From Terriglobia bacterium (GTDB taxonomy: Bacteria; Acidobacteriota; Terriglobia; JAIQFV01): a stretch of DNA of 64,000 nucleotides. The notes below the pieces were generated by a model that did no database searches, was not told the origin of the DNA, and worked only from the letters and a program-made list of their open reading frames with translations. The DNA is taken from assembly GCA_020073085.1 (NCBI GenBank), contig JAIQFV010000007.1, forward strand, positions 1 through 64,000. The letters are read 5' to 3'. Positions 17,524 through 25,160 of the stretch are shown here, in pieces (position 1 is the stretch's first letter; every line of letters starts with the position of its first letter). Position numbers and translations under genes: made by a program.

Positions 17524-18591
17524 TTAGTAGCCTGTCCGCAAGAGGACAAGCAGGACCATCAGGCCGGCCATGTAAGCCGCCCCAAGATGGGCGAGCGTAT
17601 TCGCGAGATTCAACGAATAACCACGCGCGCCTTTCAGCACCAGCAGGGGTGAGGATGGCTGATAGCACAACGGCCATCTCGTGACTTCCGCCTGGTGCAG
17701 AAGGTCCGGCAGCTTCACAGGACGCACGCTCAGCGCCATCGTCACCAGTTGCTTCCTCTTGATCTCTACCCAAACGGCGGCTACAACACCGATCACCAGC
17801 CAGCTCGCGGTCCAGACATTGGAGAGACGGGTCAAGCGGGCCGGAGATGCACTCAGCAGGATCGGCCAGAACAGGATCCCCGCAGTTGCCGCGGCACGGT
17901 TCCAATCACACATCCTGAGGTAATACTTACGCGTTTCCTCGCGCGCCTCCATATGCTCGGCGGCCTGGGTCCGGGGCACCGGATTACGCCAGGCCACCAC
18001 CACACGCTTGACGAACAGCAGGCCGAGTTGGATGTAAAGGCAAAGGACAGGAACCCCGAAGACATGGCGCAGGCTGTGATGATCAGCCGTCGCGAAGTAG
18101 TAGCGAATGAGCCATAGCAGGGCCACCGCCGAGGATAGCGCCAACGCCCCTTCTACCTTGGAATGGGTGTAGTCGCGCAGGCGCCGCGCGTGCAGGGAAC
18201 AAGCCACGGCGGCTGCCGGTTGCTCGGATTCCGGGAGCACGAAGCGCCGCGCCTGACGCTCTGCCCGGTCCACCGAAAACACATGGTTGATGTGGATCAG
18301 GGCCGCCTGCACCACCATCAGCCAGGGCATGTACTGGATATGGCCGGGAACGAATGCGGCCATCGCGATGGGGATGTCGAGCACGCAGGGAATGAACATC
18401 CGCATCCAGTAGCGATGGAGGACCCTCCGCCCTGCCCCCGTGTAAAAATCGGGCTGCACCGACACACTGAAGAACCATGCCCGGCCGCGAAGCAGCGGCT
18501 GTCGCCATCGGCGGAAGTATCCACGGATACGGGTCCCAAAGAACAAAAGGTACAACAGCACGATGTATTGGAGAGAGTCGTTGCCGTGCAT
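17524..18591 (-). CDS. polytopic membrane protein in gntR operon, unknown function
   Basis: A 355-residue protein with about seven hydrophobic stretches (for example QYIVLLYLLFFGTRI, MFIPCVLDIPIAMAAFV, VPVLCLYIQLGLLFVKRVVVAW, WLVIGVVAAVWVEI and MAGLMVLLVLLRTGY at the end). No ATPase, transporter or enzyme motif is seen. Its ATG abuts the stop of the GntR gene (TAG then ATG), so the two are translated together. YtrA-type GntR regulators usually precede transport or cell-envelope genes, and this may be a membrane factor under such control. No family is recognised. Confidence 0.8.
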   Translation of the reverse strand: MHGNDSLQYIVLLYLLFFGTRIRGYFRRWRQPLLRGRAWFFSVSVQPDFYTGAGRRVLHRYWMRMFIPCVLDIPIAMAAFVPGHIQYMPWLMVVQAALIHINHVFSVDRAERQARRFVLPESEQPAAAVACSLHARRLRDYTHSKVEGALALSSAVALLWLIRYYFATADHHSLRHVFGVPVLCLYIQLGLLFVKRVVVAWRNPVPRTQAAEHMEAREETRKYYLRMCDWNRAAATAGILFWPILLSASPARLTRLSNVWTASWLVIGVVAAVWVEIKRKQLVTMALSVRPVKLPDLLHQAEVTRWPLCYQPSSPLLVLKGARGYSLNLANTLAHLGAAYMAGLMVLLVLLRTGY

Positions 18592-18972
18592 CTACTTGCT
18601 TCCTTTCTCCACCAGGCGCAGCTCTTGTGCCGCCATCTTCAGAATCTTGCTCGCCGGCAAGCCGGCCAGGACCATTTCCGTGAGCGCGGTGCGCAACGGG
18701 CGAACGAGTTTCTTCCGACTGCGCTCCGTCATGGTGCGCGAGGCCACCACCGAACCCGACCCGCGCTTGATGACGATTAACCCGTCCTTCTGCAACTCGC
18801 GATAGGCGGTGGCAATGGTGTTGAGGTTGATCCCCAGGTCTGCCGCCAGCTGCCGGACGGGCGGCAACGGCGCGCCTTCCGCCAGTTTCCCACACGCGAT
18901 CAGTTCCTTGATTCCATCAGCTACCTGCTGATAAATCGGGCGAGGATCGCTCGTATCAATGGTCACCAACAT
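18592..18972 (-). CDS. GntR-family regulator, YtrA type
   Basis: A 126-residue regulator: winged helix-turn-helix (PIYQQVADGIKELIACGKLAEGAPLPPVRQLAADLGINLNTIATAYRELQKDGLIVIKRGSGSVV, about 12-78) followed by only about 45 residues, the short helical dimerisation tail that defines the YtrA subfamily, with no ligand domain. The ATG at 18972 lies within about ten bases of the predicted transcription start, so the mRNA is almost leaderless. The operator overlaps this promoter (18977-19004). It probably represses its own operon, including the membrane protein and perhaps the hydrolase. Confidence 0.9.
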   Translation of the reverse strand: MLVTIDTSDPRPIYQQVADGIKELIACGKLAEGAPLPPVRQLAADLGINLNTIATAYRELQKDGLIVIKRGSGSVVASRTMTERSRKKLVRPLRTALTEMVLAGLPASKILKMAAQELRLVEKGSK

Positions 18973-18976
18973 ATGA

Positions 18977-19023
18977 GTGTACTGCGTATGTATACTCCAT
19001 ACACTTCTACGTCGTCAAGGAGA
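18977..19023 (-). promoter_or_regulatory. promoter and operator of the gntR operon
   Basis: On the minus strand TTGACG is followed 18 bases later by TATACA. The -10 region lies inside an imperfect palindrome at 18977-19004 whose outer arms are GTGTA and TACAC and whose inner arms share GnGTAT and ATACnC. A YtrA-like dimer would cover the -10 box and start site. The match to known YtrA operators has not been tested. Confidence 0.6.
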
Positions 19024-19101
19024 AAATCGGGCGAAATTTCTGTCCATGCGAACAGGGATTGTGGCCCGACCCTGCCGCAGCCGGGAATTGGAGAGGATTC
19101 T

Positions 19102-21054
19102 TTAGAAGAATGTCGCTTTGAAGGCGTCGTGGCGTCGGCGCGCCACACTCATGAGCTCGGAAAATTCATTTTCGTTGCGAAGGGGGTCCAGAAGCGGATC
19201 CGCCGCAAAATAGGGGTAAGGAAAGAATCCATTCTCGATGCTCTGCTTCAAGACGCGCAGGGCCGACGGTTTGTCGCCCAGCATCGCGTAGGCTTGCGCT
19301 ACCTTGTAGATCGCTTCGGGATCCCCCACGCGGCGTTCATTGATTTTACTTTCCACGGAACGCAGCATTTCCGCGGCCTCCGAGTCCTGGTGGTGAATTC
19401 CGAAGCTGATCGCCTTTCCAATTTGGGCGTGCAGGAGAGAACGGTCCAGCTCAAAGGTGTGATCAAAGTCTTTCGCGGCCTGGGCGAAGTTCTTCTTGTA
19501 GTACTCGCCGAACCCGCGATAGAAAACGATCAGGGCGGAATCATCGGTTGCCGGGAGACTCCCGAGGAACTTGTCGTATTGTCCAAGGTAGAGATAGCTG
19601 TTCAGCGTCGAGCTATTGAGCTTTACGCCCGGGTCGAGTTGCCGCGCCCGTTCGGATTCCGAAACGGATTGTTGCAGCATGCCCGCGAAGCGGTAGGCAT
19701 AGCCCAATTCCCAATGAATTTCCGCGTGATTGGGATTTGTTCGGAGGGCTTCCCGCAGCAACGGCACGGACTTTTCCACTCTGCCCGTGTCCGTAAACAT
19801 GTTGGCCATGTAGATACGGGCGTCGATCAAATCCGGTTGGAGCGAGAGGGCATGTTCGAATGCGGCCTGGGCCTTGCGGTATTGCTCTCCCCCGCCAAAT
19901 TGAAACGAGGCGTTCGCCGTGTAGGCCCTGCCCAGGTTGGCCCAGGTCAGTGCGTAGTCCGGAGAGAGTTCCGCCGACTTCTCCAACATATTGATCGCCA
20001 CGGGAAAATCATTCTTCGAATAGAGGTCAATCCCGCGCAGGTAATATTCGTAAGCAAGAGGGTTGACGGCCGGATCGGGCTTCAGTCGTTCCACTTCCGA
20101 CGGCGAGAGGGTCAACTCCAATCCCTTAATGATCTGCTGCGCGACGCTGTCCTGAACGCTCAGAAGTTTTTCGTATTTCAGATCGAACGTGCCCTTCCAT
20201 ATAAGGTTTTGCGTTTTGACATCGATGAGCTGGCTGGTGATTCTCAGGGCGTCGCCTTCGCGGAGGAAGGTACCGGTGAGAAGTGTATCGACGTTGAGGT
20301 CCGCGGCGACTTTGGGAATATCGATGGTTTGCGAATTGTATTTCTGGACGGCGTAGGAAGGCCGGACGGCAAGTTCACTGACATAGTCGAGCTTGGTGAT
20401 GACCGCGTTGGCAAGTGAGAATCCGAGAAAATCATCATCGGGACTCTCCCGCAGGTTCTGAAAAGGAAGGACCGCCAGGCTTCGCGGATGTGCCGCGGGC
20501 TGCAATCGGGTGGATCGGCCGCGATAGATCATGTAACTCAATCCAAAAAGGACGACGAGAACCAAGGCGAGAGTCAACACACTCGAACGAGACCAAAACC
20601 CTTCTCTGTCGATCCTTCCCGAAGGTGTTCGATTGCTAGGAGGAAGATTTTCGCTTTGCGCTGCAATGGGCGGGGCAGCAATGTCGCTTCTCAAGGCCAC
20701 CGGCGGCCTTGGAATTTGTAAACTCTTGTCTCGCACTTCGGTAATGGGGACAACAAAACGGTAGCCCTTCTTAGGCACCGTCTCGATGTAGTGCTGGCCG
20801 TCGGGTGTCTCCCCCAGGACCTTGCGCAGGGCTGAGATATTTATGGTCAGGTTGGCTTCCTCCACAAAGCTGTCCGGCCAGACTTTGCTCATCAACTCTT
20901 CTTTAGTTGTGAGCCGGTTCCCGTTCTGAACGAGCACAACAAGGATGTCGAACGCCTTGGGGGTGAGTGAAATCGGGGTGGCGCCACTCAAAAGCAAGTG
21001 GTCGGCGGGGTCAAAGTGGAATCGGCCAAATTCGTACAACGCTTTAGTCTCCAA
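19102..21054 (-). CDS. winged-helix (CadC-like) membrane protein with TPR repeats
   Basis: Residues 5-100 form an OmpR/PhoB-type winged helix (LTPKAFDILVVLVQNGNRLTTKEELMSKVWPD; ISALRKVLGETPDGQHYIETVPKKGYRFV). One membrane helix follows (SVLTLALVLVVLFGLSYMIY), then a domain starting LAVLPFQNLRESPDDDFLGFSLANAVITKL, as in TolB-N/adenylate-cyclase-like sensor regions, then TPRs to the end. This plan is a hallmark of Acidobacteriota and suggests a membrane-bound transcription factor. A TTG start at 21054 is chosen because GGAG lies six bases upstream; a TTG at 21096 is also open but has no ribosome site. About 650 residues. Confidence 0.88.
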   Translation of the reverse strand: METKALYEFGRFHFDPADHLLLSGATPISLTPKAFDILVVLVQNGNRLTTKEELMSKVWPDSFVEEANLTINISALRKVLGETPDGQHYIETVPKKGYRFVVPITEVRDKSLQIPRPPVALRSDIAAPPIAAQSENLPPSNRTPSGRIDREGFWSRSSVLTLALVLVVLFGLSYMIYRGRSTRLQPAAHPRSLAVLPFQNLRESPDDDFLGFSLANAVITKLDYVSELAVRPSYAVQKYNSQTIDIPKVAADLNVDTLLTGTFLREGDALRITSQLIDVKTQNLIWKGTFDLKYEKLLSVQDSVAQQIIKGLELTLSPSEVERLKPDPAVNPLAYEYYLRGIDLYSKNDFPVAINMLEKSAELSPDYALTWANLGRAYTANASFQFGGGEQYRKAQAAFEHALSLQPDLIDARIYMANMFTDTGRVEKSVPLLREALRTNPNHAEIHWELGYAYRFAGMLQQSVSESERARQLDPGVKLNSSTLNSYLYLGQYDKFLGSLPATDDSALIVFYRGFGEYYKKNFAQAAKDFDHTFELDRSLLHAQIGKAISFGIHHQDSEAAEMLRSVESKINERRVGDPEAIYKVAQAYAMLGDKPSALRVLKQSIENGFFPYPYFAADPLLDPLRNENEFSELMSVARRRHDAFKATFF

Positions 21055-21349
21055 TGTGATCTCCGCTCGCGCGGGGCACTTGGAAAATCCTTGCAATTTT
21101 CTTGAGACTTCTTAAGGACTCTTGAGAGCACCTCGACTAGAGTGGGCACGTTGCCGACAGGAATGAATGGCAGGGCGGCTGAAAAAAGCGATGCAATCGA
21201 AATCAGAGCACTTCGCGATTGCCGGTCATTTCGACCTTCCCTCATCCTGAGCCGGGCAACACTCCTCTCTTGCGGGAGAGGAACCACGGGTGGAGGATCT
21301 CATCAGGGTCCTTCACTTAATTTAACTTAATTGACAGAAAAGGAGAACA

Positions 21350-22039
21350 GTGAAAAATAACAAACTTTTACATTTCTGGAATCGGGTCGTGCTCGACGCG
21401 ATCCTGTTCTTGGTGGTGGTGATTACGGGGGCTACGATCCTTCCATCTGTAGCTTCGGCTCAGAATAAGAAGGACGAAATCAGCTTCCGCCTCGTTGCAA
21501 ATCCACAATTTGTGGATTGCCTGCGCCGGTCGTCACTTGAAGAACCGAAGGCTCGCGCCACGGTCATTCGCGGCAAATTGAATGACACGCTCATCCTGGA
21601 TCTCGACGGGATCAAACCCGGCCTGGCCTTCGACCTGTTCACCGTGCAGAACAGTCCGTTCCTCTCAGATGGGACCTCCGATCCGAACTTCAAGAATTTC
21701 GGTCTCGCCTGGTATCAATCGGACATTCAGATCGGGAATCGTACGGATGACGGCCATGTCAGCATCAGGACGGTTCTGCTGGACGACATTTTTGGCTTCG
21801 ATCCCTCCGTGGGACTGCCGCCGACGAATACATTCCATGTGGGCTTCTGGTTTGACAATCCCCAGGACGCCGCCGCGTGCGGTTTCCCGGCCAACGATCC
21901 GACCAAGCTCACACCGTTCAACGGCGAGCACAAGGCCGGCCCGATGGCGATGATTAGCTTGCCTGACCCGGTCTCGAAGCTGGGACCGCTCTGCACTAAT
22001 CCGGACACTTCGCACACCCCCGCCACCTGCAACCCCTGA
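21350..22039 (+). CDS. secreted protein of unknown function
   Basis: Begins with GTG behind AAGGAG. It has a signal peptide (VVLDAILFLVVVITGATILPSVASAQ) and a mature part of about 190 residues: ISFRLVANPQFVDCLRRSS, then RATVIRGKLNDTLILDLDGIKPGLAFDLFTVQNSPFLSDGT, FGLAWYQSDIQIG and HVGFWFDNPQDAAACGFP. The alternating hydrophobic pattern suggests a beta-sandwich with one or two disulfides (four cysteines). No catalytic motif is visible. The upstream neighbour is the divergently read winged-helix regulator, which may control it. Confidence 0.75.
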   Translation: MKNNKLLHFWNRVVLDAILFLVVVITGATILPSVASAQNKKDEISFRLVANPQFVDCLRRSSLEEPKARATVIRGKLNDTLILDLDGIKPGLAFDLFTVQNSPFLSDGTSDPNFKNFGLAWYQSDIQIGNRTDDGHVSIRTVLLDDIFGFDPSVGLPPTNTFHVGFWFDNPQDAAACGFPANDPTKLTPFNGEHKAGPMAMISLPDPVSKLGPLCTNPDTSHTPATCNP

Positions 22040-22434
22040 GGTGTCGCGGTCGAGTTAGAATCGGGGCGGCCATCAGCTGCCCCGGTCCCCCATCGGCTCG
22101 TCAGGTTCCTAATTTGACAATCCCCCCAATCCGTCACGACGGATTGGGGGATCCTTCAAGTTCAGCCTACTGGCGCCTCCTATTTTCTTCCTTTCAATCC
22201 CGCCGATCCGCCGCGGCGGAGGGGATAATTCAGATACCACCTTCCCGACCCAAGGCGCACGCCCGTTGAATCGGCTCAACCGAGTTGCCGCGGGGATTCA
22301 AGAATTGTTTTTCTGATTAAGCCGCGCGGATTCGGTGGGGTGTGCCGACTCAGAGCTGAGCGAAGGGCCCGATCTGAAATATCCCCTACCTGCCGGTGGG
22401 AGGGATTATGGAAAAAGAGATCTAGCGAGGACCT
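22040..22434. other. intergenic stretch with inverted repeats
   Basis: Contains a perfect 13-bp hairpin (listed separately) and a short GC palindrome near 22205-22220. Otherwise nothing that looks coding. Confidence 0.45.
22123..22150. terminator. strong hairpin between convergent genes
   Basis: CCCCCAATCCGTC (22123-22135) and GACGGATTGGGGG (22138-22150) pair perfectly over 13 bp with a two-base loop. No long T-run follows on either strand, so it may be a terminator of weak type or a palindromic repeat. It lies between convergently read genes, where a bidirectional terminator is expected. Confidence 0.5.
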
Positions 22435-22812
22435 TCACGCCCCCAACACCTCATGACCTGCTGCGCGAAGAGACTCGATCGCTCGGCCCATGGCCTCGCC
22501 CGGGACGAGGACGTAGTCGGTGTCGTACGTGGAAATAGCAAAGATGCTCACCTTGGCGGCCGCCAAGGGCCCAACGATGGAGGCGAGGATTCCCGTTAGC
22601 GAGAATTCGAGGCGCCCCATGACCCGAAGACACCTCCAGCCTCGCTCGGCTTTCACACCCGGGGGAATCGCCCCGGCGTCGCAAACCACGGAGAGCTCTT
22701 CGTCCGTACGAGTGACCGAGGAGATGAGGCCCTGTGTTGCCCAAGCCGGCGTGGCCTCGTTGGCGTCGAGGCGGGCAGCGCCGAATTCACCTTGGATTAC
22801 TGCCAGTCGCAT
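22435..22812 (-). CDS. ACT-domain protein
   Basis: A 125-residue protein in two halves. The C-terminal half (MGRLEFSLTGILASIVGPLAAAKVSIFAISTYDTDYVLVPGEAMGRAIESLRAAGHEV) is a clear ACT fold: the 'GIla.i..pLa.a.I.if.iSTydTDyvLV' pattern of the CASTOR-like group. The N-terminal half (MRLAVIQGEFGAARLDANEATPAWA) is its usual partner. Such proteins bind amino acids as small regulators; the ligand and target are unknown. A GAGG lies before the ATG. It stands alone. Confidence 0.85.
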   Translation of the reverse strand: MRLAVIQGEFGAARLDANEATPAWATQGLISSVTRTDEELSVVCDAGAIPPGVKAERGWRCLRVMGRLEFSLTGILASIVGPLAAAKVSIFAISTYDTDYVLVPGEAMGRAIESLRAAGHEVLGA

Positions 22813-23234
22813 CCGTAACCTCGAGCTTCACTATGTGCGGTCACACCTGGACATAGGACAAAACTCATTGAGGGGGTGTTGCTTCGACCGAGAGAGGTTC
22901 TTTCGCGCATTACACCGGGTGCCGCTGGTATCGGCCGCCCCAGCAGACGATGCTTGCGAAGTCGAACTGCCCTCTGGCCCGTCGAACTCCCAATCGGAGT
23001 CCCTCCCGCCGCAGACCGCTTTCGAGAGGGGCGAGGACGAAGGGTGAGGCGGGAGCGAAAACCTTTTTGGGATAGCATCCACCATCGACAATTCATTCCC
23101 CAATGCGACGAAATGCCCCCACCACAAAAACCGTGCCGGGGCTGCCAAACCATCGAGTGTGGCGACGACGAAGGGTGCCGCAGGCATCATCCGCCCCAGC
23201 GGACGATGCCTGCGCAGTCGAGCTCCCATTGCGA
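22813..23234. other. intergenic stretch carrying two copies of a palindromic repeat
   Basis: A decayed copy (22920-22955: GCCGCTGGTATC ... GACGATGCTTGCG) and a good copy (23179-23214) of the GCAGGCAT palindrome lie here, each followed by a similar CAGTCGA/AAGTCGA stretch. Apparent frames in this region are products of the repeats. Confidence 0.5.
23179..23214. repeat. palindromic repeat, GCAGGCAT family
   Basis: CGCAGGCATC (23179-23188) and GATGCCTGCG (23205-23214) are perfect arms; the loop itself contains TCCGc/cAGCGGA, a second internal pairing. Preceded by GGGTGC as in the copy at 3375. Confidence 0.75.
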
Positions 23235-24752
23235 TCAGAGGGAGTTCAGGAATGCGACCAGCTGCGACTTCTCTTTGTCACTGAGATTCATCTGGAAACG
23301 CAGGTTGTAAAAGTTCACTACTTCGTTCAACGTTCGCGCCGCGCCGTTATGGAAATAAGGCGCCCGGGCAGCCAGCCCGCGGAGGATCGGGCCCTTGGTC
23401 CGATTCACATCGCTGCACTGCCCCGAAAGCAACGCCTTGCCGGGATCGGTTGTGAAAATCACGAAAGGCGCATGGGGCTGTTTGGGATCGGGGAATGGAT
23501 TCGGGCACCCGGTAATTTCAAAGACCGGCAGATCCGGAAAGCTGAGTTGAGAGAGTCCGCCTGCAATTTGGATGTCGGGCTCGTTGGCTGCATCGTGACC
23601 CGTGCCGATGTCGAGGGGCAAAGGAAACGAGTGGTTACCGACATTGGGGGTGTTGTGGCACGTGGTGCACGTTCCCTGGAAGGGAGCGATGGGCAAAGAC
23701 GCACCCAGCGCGGAGTTATCATTCAGGCCCCTCACATTCGAAATGGTCAGGGGACGGGTATTAAAGAGGGCCTCGCCCGCTGCGATCCTCTGCCGGGCCT
23801 CTGCATGGTCCTCGCCGTCCGAATCATGCCCGGCGCGGTTCGCCCACGCCCCAAAGATTGTGAACACTGTCGGATTAAACGCCTCCCCTTGCGGATCGTG
23901 TCCGAGCGAATCATTGATGCCCGGATAGTACGTCTGCTGGGACAGCTTCAAGGGGCCGCCCTGGGCGCCATGAGCGAACAACAGGCCCGCCCGATTATCG
24001 AAGACCTGGGCGCTGAAGAGCCCCAGTTCGAAATTAACAATCGCCGTTTGTTGTTCCGTGGTCGGCGCGTTCGCTGCCTGCGCGTGTCCCAGGGTCGCGT
24101 CCACGGCCTGGTGCATCAGATCGGTCACAAGATTTGCCGGGAACGTTTGTGCGTTATTGAGCGGCTGAATCGTTTCGCGGCCGTCGAACATGACGGTGCT
24201 CAGGAATCTCAAGTTGGTGGTCGGCAGCGGGCGACGGTAGATAGAGATGGTCTGCTGGCCGGAAACCGGGTCGGTCACGCTGGCGCACCCGTAGGGATCG
24301 TGCACGGCGCGGATAGTGAACTGAGCATTTGCGGGCATCGGAAGGGCGACGCGGATCAGGCCGTTATTCAGCAAGAGGCTGTGACCTGACGGATCGCCCG
24401 GGCTGGCGGTGGGGCAATTAGCCCCGTCCACTGCGGCGAATAGCGGATCGCGGCCCCGGGTCGCCCGGAAACGCGCCTGCGCATGCTGGGCGCTCAGCCC
24501 GAAAGCGTTACCCGCAATATGGCAGGTAGCACAGCTGCGGCCGTTGGTGCCCAGGCTTTGGAAAAAGGCGTTGCTCTCGTCGATGGGGCCGTTGATGTTG
24601 TAGGTGGTGACGAGACCGGCGGAGTCGAGAAACGGGAACAGGTTCGGGATCATGGCCGCAGAAACGGCACAAGCCAGAACCAACACCCCGATGATGATGC
24701 TCCACTTACGCGCTCCGATCCCGGGTATTGCCAATCGTACCTTCAGTTGCAT
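23235..24752 (-). CDS. exported di-haem cytochrome c peroxidase-like protein
   Basis: Start at 24752, with AGGAGG upstream, gives 505 residues with a signal anchor (WSIIIGVLVLACAVSAAMIPNLF). Two c-type haem sites are seen: CATCH (in GRSCATCHIAG) and CTTCH (in GTCTTCHNTPNVG). The C-terminus has TKGPILRGLAARAPYFHNGAARTLNEVVNFYNLRF, the 'R.apYfHnG...tL.evv.fY' signature of the CcpA/MauG superfamily. Length is longer than classical CcpA (about 330), with extra loops between the haems. It should reside in the periplasm, reducing peroxide or oxidising an unknown substrate. It stands alone, with no cytochrome maturation or substrate gene nearby. Confidence 0.88.
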   Translation of the reverse strand: MQLKVRLAIPGIGARKWSIIIGVLVLACAVSAAMIPNLFPFLDSAGLVTTYNINGPIDESNAFFQSLGTNGRSCATCHIAGNAFGLSAQHAQARFRATRGRDPLFAAVDGANCPTASPGDPSGHSLLLNNGLIRVALPMPANAQFTIRAVHDPYGCASVTDPVSGQQTISIYRRPLPTTNLRFLSTVMFDGRETIQPLNNAQTFPANLVTDLMHQAVDATLGHAQAANAPTTEQQTAIVNFELGLFSAQVFDNRAGLLFAHGAQGGPLKLSQQTYYPGINDSLGHDPQGEAFNPTVFTIFGAWANRAGHDSDGEDHAEARQRIAAGEALFNTRPLTISNVRGLNDNSALGASLPIAPFQGTCTTCHNTPNVGNHSFPLPLDIGTGHDAANEPDIQIAGGLSQLSFPDLPVFEITGCPNPFPDPKQPHAPFVIFTTDPGKALLSGQCSDVNRTKGPILRGLAARAPYFHNGAARTLNEVVNFYNLRFQMNLSDKEKSQLVAFLNSL

Positions 24753-25160
24753 GGGATTCCTCCTTGATTGGGGCTGGTAAACTGCGCGGGCCCAACCTGA
24801 GCGTACTCCTCCCTTGCCCGCCTCCGGGCTCCAACGTACGCAACGGGCTTGGCAGCCCGAATCACAAGTTGATCCGCGATTCACTTAGATAAGACTGCGA
24901 AGAGCAAAACATTTCATCGTTGTTCGAGTTTTGATGCAAGAGAAGTCGGAAGTCAGAGGAAGGAGGACTGAAGCCGGAGGCCAGAAACCGGACGCAAGAA
25001 GTCAGAGGCCAGAAGTCGGAAGTCGGAATCTAGAAGTTAGAAAAACCACAGCTTCTCTGTCGTAAAACCCTCGAATCAAAGAGTCAAAAACTTGACCTAT
25101 CATATCCGCCCTCTGACTTCCGGCTTCTGAAGTCCGACTTCCGACTTCACCTTCCGGCGC
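24753..25160. other. intergenic stretch with purine-rich degenerate repeat
   Basis: 24950-25040 is a run of variants of AGAAGTCGGAAGTC/AGAGGCCAG on the plus strand. 25105-25150 carries the complementary version (CTGACTTCCGGCTTCTGAAG and onward). The two blocks can pair imperfectly. No gene is seen. Confidence 0.6.

Noticed and set aside
18973-20418. 481-codon plus-strand frame
   Set aside because: Antisense to the winged-helix TPR gene; no domain recognised.
23103-24389. 428-codon plus-strand frame
   Set aside because: Antisense to the cytochrome peroxidase-like gene, whose haem motifs are clear.
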